Assembly (NCBI RefSeq): GCF_052065355.1 | Contig: NZ_JBQHUF010000002.1 | Location: forward strand, 62,001 to 126,000 | From: Flavonifractor sp052065355 | GTDB taxonomy: Bacteria; Bacillota; Clostridia; Oscillospirales; Oscillospiraceae | DNA: 64,000 bases | Direction: 5' to 3' | Shown here: in pieces, positions 59,810-64,000 of the stretch | Layout of the letters: each line of letters opens with the position of its first letter | Position numbering within the stretch: position 1 is the stretch's first letter | The notes under the pieces: model-generated | The model's database searches: none | Told to the model about the DNA's origin: nothing | What the model saw: the letters and a program-made list of their open reading frames with translations, nothing else | Translations under genes and position numbers: made by a program

Positions 59810-61774
59810 TCAGGCGTACTTACGGATGGCAGCGGCGCCCTTCTCGGTGACGCGGAGCTTCCGCTTGAACAGGCCGCCCTCAATCACATAGCCCTGACGG
59901 GTCAGGTGAGAGCAGATGGCGGACATCCGCATGGACTTGATGCCGTTTCTCTGCACGAAATCAGCCTGCTTCTCGGGGGTCTCCTGGACCACCTTCAGCA
60001 GCTGGACGTACAGGGGGCTCAGGCCCTCCTTGGCCATCTCGGCCTCGGTGCCGGACAGGGCGGGCAGAGCAGCCAGGCCCTTCTCAGTGATGGAGAAGGT
60101 GTAGAACTTGGAGCCGCTCAGACCGGCGCGGACGATGTAGCCGCCCAGGTCCAGATTCTCGATAGCGGCGCCGGAGGTCTTGGAGTCCACGCCCAGGGCG
60201 TCGGTCAGGTCGGACATGTAGCAGTGGCCGATGCGCAGCATCTCCAGGATCTGCTTCTCCATGTCGCCCAGCTTCACGTCCTTACGGTTGGTGGCAGTGG
60301 GCACGCGCTCCCAGTTGGCCTGGCCGAAGTACTTGGGCTTGCCGGTGAGGGAGGCGATAACAGCCACAACCAGGGTGACAACCAGGCCCAGAGTGGCCAG
60401 GTAGACGTACTTGCCCACGTCAAAGATGCCGGTGAGCTGGAGCACAGTGAACACGGCCATGGTGATCATGCCGCACACAGCGCCCCACAGAGCGCCGCGG
60501 CTATTGAACTTGGGCCACACAGCGCCCAGGCCCAGCAGGATGGCGGGGGGCACCAGCCAGCAGTTGGCGAAGGCGAACAGGTAGGTGGGGCCGCCGGGGA
60601 ACTGGCAGAGCACGAAGGTCACCACACCGATGAGGAGCATGATGATCTTGGACATCTTCAGGCTGGTCTTGGCGTCAGCCTTGGGGTTGATGAGGCGCTG
60701 ATAGATGTCGCGGTTGGCAACAGCGGAAGCGCCCAGAGCGGAGGTGGAAGCGGTGGAGATGGAAGCAGCCACGGCGCTGATGACCACCAGGGAGCCGAAC
60801 AGGGAGATAAAGGTGCTGGCGATGAAGCCGTAGGTGCCGGTGGGCAGCACAGTGCCGCCGTTGAGAGTCAGCTTGTCGGGGTAGAAGGCGCCCATGTAGC
60901 CGCCGATGAAGCACAAGGGGATGATGAACACCACGATCAGGATGATGGCGGCAGCCACGAAGGAGTTGCGGGCAACCTTCTCGCTGCGGCAGTTGGCAAC
61001 CTTCATCCAGTAGTAGTTGTTGCCCCAAACCAGGGCCACAGCAAAGCAGACAATGAAGTTAAAGATAGAGGGGTAGGTGAACTTCATGCCGGGCAGAGCG
61101 CCCACGAAGCCCTGGCTCATAAAATCACCAGCGGCCCAGTTGGCGGTGATGGCGTCCAGCCAGCCGAACTTGCCGGCCAGGATGAAGAAGGTGGCGGGGA
61201 CCACGATCACGCCGATGAGCACCTGGAACAGGTCGGTGATGGTGGTGGCCCACAGGCCGGAAACGAAGGTAAACACGATGATGACGGCGAAGATGATGGC
61301 GGTGATGGCCAGACGGTTCCAGCCGGTGAAGGCAGCGATGTTGTCCACGCTGGACACCACGTTGTTGGCCATGATGCCGCACATGCCGATGACGGAGGTG
61401 ATGGCTACCACGGAACGGGTGTGGCCGTCATAGCGCATCTCCAGGAACTCGGGCAGAGTCTGGGCGCCGCTGCGGCGGATGAAGTTGGCGTACAGCAGGC
61501 CGAAAATCAGCAGGCCGCACACCGCGTAGATGCAGCCCCAGGCGAGACCGCCGACCAGACCGTACTGGATGGTAAAGCCGGGGGCCAGGGTGACGGTGGT
61601 GCCGGCGAAGCCGATGGCGCATACGCCTACGGTGTTGATGGGGGTGGAGATCTCACGGCCGGCCAGCACGAAGTCGGAGGACTCCTTGACCCACCGCTTG
61701 CTGATCAGGCCCGCGCTCAGCAGGAAGGCGCAGAAAATGATAAATATGATAACAAATATAGCATTGCTACCCAT
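59810..61774 (-). CDS. Sodium:solute symporter (SSS) with C-terminal winged-helix region
   Basis: 654 residues. About thirteen membrane segments to residue 480: AIFVIIFIIFCAFLLSAGLISKRWVKESSDFVLAGREIS, GFAGTTVTLAPGFTIQYGLVGGLAWG, the sodium-site helix ISAVAASISTASTSALGASAVANRDIYQRLINPKA, then FPGGPTYLFAFANCWLVPPAILLGLGAVWPKF. Unusually, residues 515-654 are soluble and read as winged-helix modules: LGDMEKQILEMLRIGHCYMSDLTDALGVDSKTSGAAIENLDLGGYIVRAG..FYTFSITEKGLAALP and SMRMSAICSHLTRQGYVIEGGLFKRKLRVTEKGAAAIRKYA. It may bind DNA or sense state at the membrane. It is second in the operon after the cyclase. Substrate unknown; organic acids are common. Confidence 0.9.
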   Translation of the reverse strand: MGSNAIFVIIFIIFCAFLLSAGLISKRWVKESSDFVLAGREISTPINTVGVCAIGFAGTTVTLAPGFTIQYGLVGGLAWGCIYAVCGLLIFGLLYANFIRRSGAQTLPEFLEMRYDGHTRSVVAITSVIGMCGIMANNVVSSVDNIAAFTGWNRLAITAIIFAVIIVFTFVSGLWATTITDLFQVLIGVIVVPATFFILAGKFGWLDAITANWAAGDFMSQGFVGALPGMKFTYPSIFNFIVCFAVALVWGNNYYWMKVANCRSEKVARNSFVAAAIILIVVFIIPLCFIGGYMGAFYPDKLTLNGGTVLPTGTYGFIASTFISLFGSLVVISAVAASISTASTSALGASAVANRDIYQRLINPKADAKTSLKMSKIIMLLIGVVTFVLCQFPGGPTYLFAFANCWLVPPAILLGLGAVWPKFNSRGALWGAVCGMITMAVFTVLQLTGIFDVGKYVYLATLGLVVTLVVAVIASLTGKPKYFGQANWERVPTATNRKDVKLGDMEKQILEMLRIGHCYMSDLTDALGVDSKTSGAAIENLDLGGYIVRAGLSGSKFYTFSITEKGLAALPALSGTEAEMAKEGLSPLYVQLLKVVQETPEKQADFVQRNGIKSMRMSAICSHLTRQGYVIEGGLFKRKLRVTEKGAAAIRKYA

Positions 61775-61829
61775 ACTTATACCTCTCTTTCAGAAAGTAT
61801 GTCGTTCACACAATGTCTTAAGTAGAAAA

Positions 61830-62597
61830 TTACTCGACGAAAGCCACTACACGGGCCCAGCCGGCGGAGGCGGCCTTGATGCTCACGGGGAAGCAGTTGA
61901 CCTTAAAACCGGTGACGGGCAGCTGGTCCAGGTTGGTCAGCTTCTCGATGTGGCAGTAGGCCTTGTCCCGGCCCACGCGGTGAGCTTCCCAGATGATGGA
62001 GGCGTCGTGGTTCTTCTCGAACTCGGTACCCTCGAAAGGCAGGGGCACATCCCAGCTCCAGCCGTCGGTGCCAACCACGCGCACGCCGCGCTCCAGCAGC
62101 CACATGGTGGCCTCATAGCTCATGCCGGCGCCGGCCACCAGATACTCGGGCTTGCCCCAGCGGTCATCGGCGTCAGTGCGCAGCAGCACGATGTCGCCTT
62201 CCTTCAGGGTATAGCCGATCTTCTCAAAATATTCCTCCACGTCCTTGGCGGTGATCTTGTATCCGTCGGGCTTATCGTGGAAGTCCATCACCACGCCGTC
62301 GCCCACGAACCAGTCCAGGGGCACCTCGTCGATGGTCCAGGCGCGCTCGCCGCCGTTCATAGTGGGGTAGTAGTGATAGGGAGCGTCCACGTGGGTGCCG
62401 GAATGGGTGCAGACCTGCAGGAACTCAATGCCCCAGCCGTTGCCCTCGGGCAGATCATCCACGGTGCAGCCCTTGAAGAAGCCGGCCATCTGCTCGGCGG
62501 TGTCCTTGTGGTTGCAGTACTGGATCTTGGGGATCTGGATCGGAGGATCGCTGGGCAGTCCGTCTTCGATGGGAATGGACAGGTCGATGATTTTCAT
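61830..62597 (-). CDS. Cyclase family metal-dependent hydrolase (kynurenine formamidase-like)
   Basis: 255 residues from ATG 62597 after AAAGGAGTGTGTTTTACC. The metal motif HSGTHVDAPYH (65-75, HxGTHxDxPxH) is intact. Also seen are DLSIPIEDGLPSDPP, LKEGDIVLLRTDADDRWGKPEYLVAGAGMSYEATMWLLERGVRVVGTDGWSWDVPLPFEGTEFE. Members hydrolyse amides or lactam-like rings (formylkynurenine, isatin, cyclic imides). It is the first gene of the leftward operon and 60 bases downstream of a sigma-54 promoter. The C-terminal half of a close homologue survives in the chimera at 32300-32692, so this enzyme type recurs in the region's pathways. Confidence 0.9.
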   Translation of the reverse strand: MKIIDLSIPIEDGLPSDPPIQIPKIQYCNHKDTAEQMAGFFKGCTVDDLPEGNGWGIEFLQVCTHSGTHVDAPYHYYPTMNGGERAWTIDEVPLDWFVGDGVVMDFHDKPDGYKITAKDVEEYFEKIGYTLKEGDIVLLRTDADDRWGKPEYLVAGAGMSYEATMWLLERGVRVVGTDGWSWDVPLPFEGTEFEKNHDASIIWEAHRVGRDKAYCHIEKLTNLDQLPVTGFKVNCFPVSIKAASAGWARVVAFVE

Positions 62598-62655
62598 GGT
62601 AAAACACACTCCTTTTCTCAATGCCATAACAATGGACGTTGCGCCGAACGTATAA

Positions 62656-62671
62656 AGCAAGCGGTGTGCCA
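62656..62671 (-). promoter_or_regulatory. Sigma-54 promoter of the cyclase/symporter/BKACE operon
   Basis: Read leftward: TGGCAC (62671-62666), five bases, TTGCT (62660-62656). This is an exact match to the -24/-12 consensus TGGCAC-N5-TTGCW. Transcription would start near 62646, about 50 bases before the cyclase ATG. The divergent gene is a sigma-54 activator, which strongly supports the call. Confidence 0.85.
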
Positions 62672-62757
62672 ACCTTGGGAAAGAACGTCAAATTGCGGCA
62701 AACCCTTGGGACACAGCAGGCTGGCGCCGGGTGGAAAAAACGGGCTGGTCAAAAGAG

Positions 62758-62874
62758 TGTAAGGAAAAGGTGACAGACATATGCCAATATAGCGGGATCA
62801 TGGCTAAAAACCATTGTGCTGCAAGGAAAGATGGGAAGAGTAAGGAAAAGCGTACATGTAAGGAAAAGATGACA
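62758..62874 (-). promoter_or_regulatory. Upstream iterons, candidate activator-binding sites
   Basis: TGTAAGGAAAAGGTGACA (62758-62775) and TGTAAGGAAAAGATGACA (62857-62874) differ at one base. Partial copies GTAAGGAAAAGCG (62840-62852) and GCAAGGAAAGATG (62821-62833) lie between, and an inverted half-site TGTCATTTTTTG is at 62902. They lie 90-210 bases upstream of the sigma-54 promoter, where enhancer-binding activators normally sit. Confidence 0.7.
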
Positions 62875-63072
62875 AAACGAGGCAAGTGAAAATACGGGAA
62901 ATGTCATTTTTTGTTTTAAAAAACGTAAAAAATATGAAATTCTTAGTTTTATATAAAAGAAAAGGTTTAATTTCGGTTAGAATCACTATTGAAAAAGAGG
63001 GCGGGTATTGCTATCGTAATAAAGCCTGAGACTGGTTTCGTGGAATAGGCAGGCAATAAGAGGTGTTCCCAT

Positions 63073-64000
63073 TTGGAAAATTACATTGATCCACAGACCA
63101 TGCTGGAGTTTATCGAGGGCCTGGCCGCTATGGCGGTACTGGATAAAGACGGCAACTACACCTATGTCAGCCCCGGTTGGGAGCGTTATACCGGCCACAC
63201 TGCCGAAGAGGCTATTGGCCGGAAGGTATGGGAGATGGTGCCCGATACCCATGCCCCAGAAGTGTATAAAACAGGCAAGCCGGTCTTTGCCAAGGCGGTT
63301 AAGGCCGAGGGTGTGCCTGCCTTCACCAGCTACTTTCCCCGTTTTGATGAAAAAGGCCAGCTGTGCGGCGTGTTTCTGTACGTCATTGTCCACGGCATGG
63401 AGGATGCCCAGAGCCTGACCCGGCGGATTGGGGAACTGTCCAGCGCGGTGGAGTATTACCGGCAGGAGCTCTCCCGGGAGCGGGGAGCCCGATACGGTTT
63501 GGACAATATCATCGGCAAGAGCGCGGCAATCGTGCGCCTGAAGGAGCAGATCCTCCAGGCCGCACGGTCTACCTCCACCGTCCTGATCGAGGGAGAGACA
63601 GGCAGCGGCAAGGAGCTGATCGCCCACTCCATCCACGCCATGAGCGCCCGGCAGGCCGCCAACTTTGTCCGGGTCAACTGCTCGGCCATTCCGGCGGAGC
63701 TGATGGAGTCGGAATTTTTCGGCTATGCCGCCGGAGCCTTTACCGGCGCCTCCAAGAAAGGCAAGATGGGCCGCTTCCAGCTGGCCAACGGAGGTTCTAT
63801 TTTCCTGGACGAGGTGAATTTGCTCACCACCACCATGCAGCCCAAGTTCCTCCGGGTGCTTCAGGAGATGGAGATCGATCCCGTAGGCGGGGACAAGAGC
63901 ATTCCCATCGATGTGCGGGTCATCGCCGCCTCCAATATCCCCCTGGAGACCCTGGTGGAGGCCGGACAGTTCCGCAGCGACCTGTATTATCGCCTTAACG
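63073..64000 (+). CDS. PAS-domain sigma-54-dependent activator (3' end outside window)
   Basis: Open to the window end, 309 residues visible. The start is placed at TTG 63073 because AGAGGTG lies 7 bases before it; the next ATG is at 63100. PAS domain at about 8-110: MLEFIEGLAAMAVLDKDGNYTYVSPGWERYTGHTAEEAIGRKVWEMVPDTHAPEVYKTGKPVFA. The AAA+ domain starts at IIGKSAAIVRLKEQI with Walker A GETGSGKE (about 174), EFFGYAAGAFTGAS (the sigma-54 contact loop, about 220), Walker B GGSIFLDEVN (about 241) and RVLQEMEIDPVGGDKSIPIDVRVIAASN. The DNA-binding domain is beyond the window. It probably senses a small ligand through PAS and activates the divergent operon. Confidence 0.93.
   Translation, partial: MENYIDPQTMLEFIEGLAAMAVLDKDGNYTYVSPGWERYTGHTAEEAIGRKVWEMVPDTHAPEVYKTGKPVFAKAVKAEGVPAFTSYFPRFDEKGQLCGVFLYVIVHGMEDAQSLTRRIGELSSAVEYYRQELSRERGARYGLDNIIGKSAAIVRLKEQILQAARSTSTVLIEGETGSGKELIAHSIHAMSARQAANFVRVNCSAIPAELMESEFFGYAAGAFTGASKKGKMGRFQLANGGSIFLDEVNLLTTTMQPKFLRVLQEMEIDPVGGDKSIPIDVRVIAASNIPLETLVEAGQFRSDLYYRLN

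Noticed and set aside
59780..61825. A 681-codon + strand frame rich in Gly, His and Asp
   Set aside because: It is the antisense of the sodium symporter gene; the composition is typical of antisense GC-rich coding and no family is recognisable.
1..64000. CRISPR arrays, tRNA or rRNA genes
   Set aside because: No regularly spaced repeats and no tRNA or rRNA-like sequence were seen by eye; a tRNA scan was not possible.

Overview
The window looks like a chromosomal segment of a moderately GC-rich anaerobic gut-type Firmicute (Clostridia, probably Oscillospiraceae-like). The grounds are pyruvate phosphate dikinase, many CoA-dependent fermentation enzymes, TRAP and sodium-coupled transporters, AGGAGG-type ribosome binding sites and clostridial-style mobile-element genes. 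The taxon is inferred from gene content and codon style only.

Region 1 (1-2282) is the 3' part of ppdK. Its last codons are carried by a foreign, AT-richer segment, and a second copy of the ppdK tail, followed by a clean ppdK-type terminator, lies at 36180-36275. I read the roughly 34 kb between them as an integrative element, or a composite of elements, inserted at the 3' end of ppdK. Decayed tyrosine-integrase pieces lie just inside the right end.

Region 2 (2.3-15.6 kb) is the mobile core. It holds two AlbA_2-type regulators, small genes, an excisionase-like protein, two XRE regulators, a serine resolvase, a D5-type primase/helicase and a large serine recombinase. It also carries a tightly coupled cargo module: amidoligase, class II glutamine amidotransferase and a DUF3846-like protein.

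Region 3 (15.7-36.2 kb) is metabolic cargo with heavy decay. It contains larA and a LysR regulator, an amidohydrolase, an NhaC-type antiporter, a broken IS1182-like transposase, an ArgH-like lyase fragment, an MmgE/PrpD protein, a MATE exporter, a frameshifted fumarase, malic enzyme, a chimeric sigma-54 activator/cyclase pseudogene, two tandem thiolases and an HMG-CoA-lyase fragment. The lyase, MmgE/PrpD, fumarase and malic enzyme fit a route that releases fumarate from an N-substituted dicarboxylate and takes it to pyruvate.

Region 4 (36.5-48.5 kb) is two divergent transcription units controlled from one intergenic region. That region holds three perfect TGGTATACCA boxes, very probably sites for the GntR/FadR-type regulator encoded at the end of the leftward unit. 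Leftward are a C_GCAxxG_C_C protein, CoA-transferase subunits A and B, and gntR. Rightward are a CoA-disulfide-reductase/rhodanese, RidA, a TRAP transporter (P, Q, M), an M24 peptidase, a MalY-type C-S lyase and an FMN-dependent hydroxy-acid dehydrogenase. The set suggests uptake and cleavage of cysteine conjugates or related sulfur peptides.

Region 5 (48.5-57.5 kb) has a decayed amidoligase copy, a 1603-residue secreted metallopeptidase-like GLUG-repeat protein, a convergent leucine-rich-repeat surface protein, and an EamA exporter.

Region 6 (57.5-64 kb) is a leftward operon of metal-dependent cyclase, sodium symporter with a winged-helix tail, CoA-transferase and beta-keto acid cleavage enzyme. 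It is preceded by a consensus sigma-54 promoter and upstream iterons. A divergent PAS/AAA+ sigma-54 activator runs off the window end and is the likely regulator.
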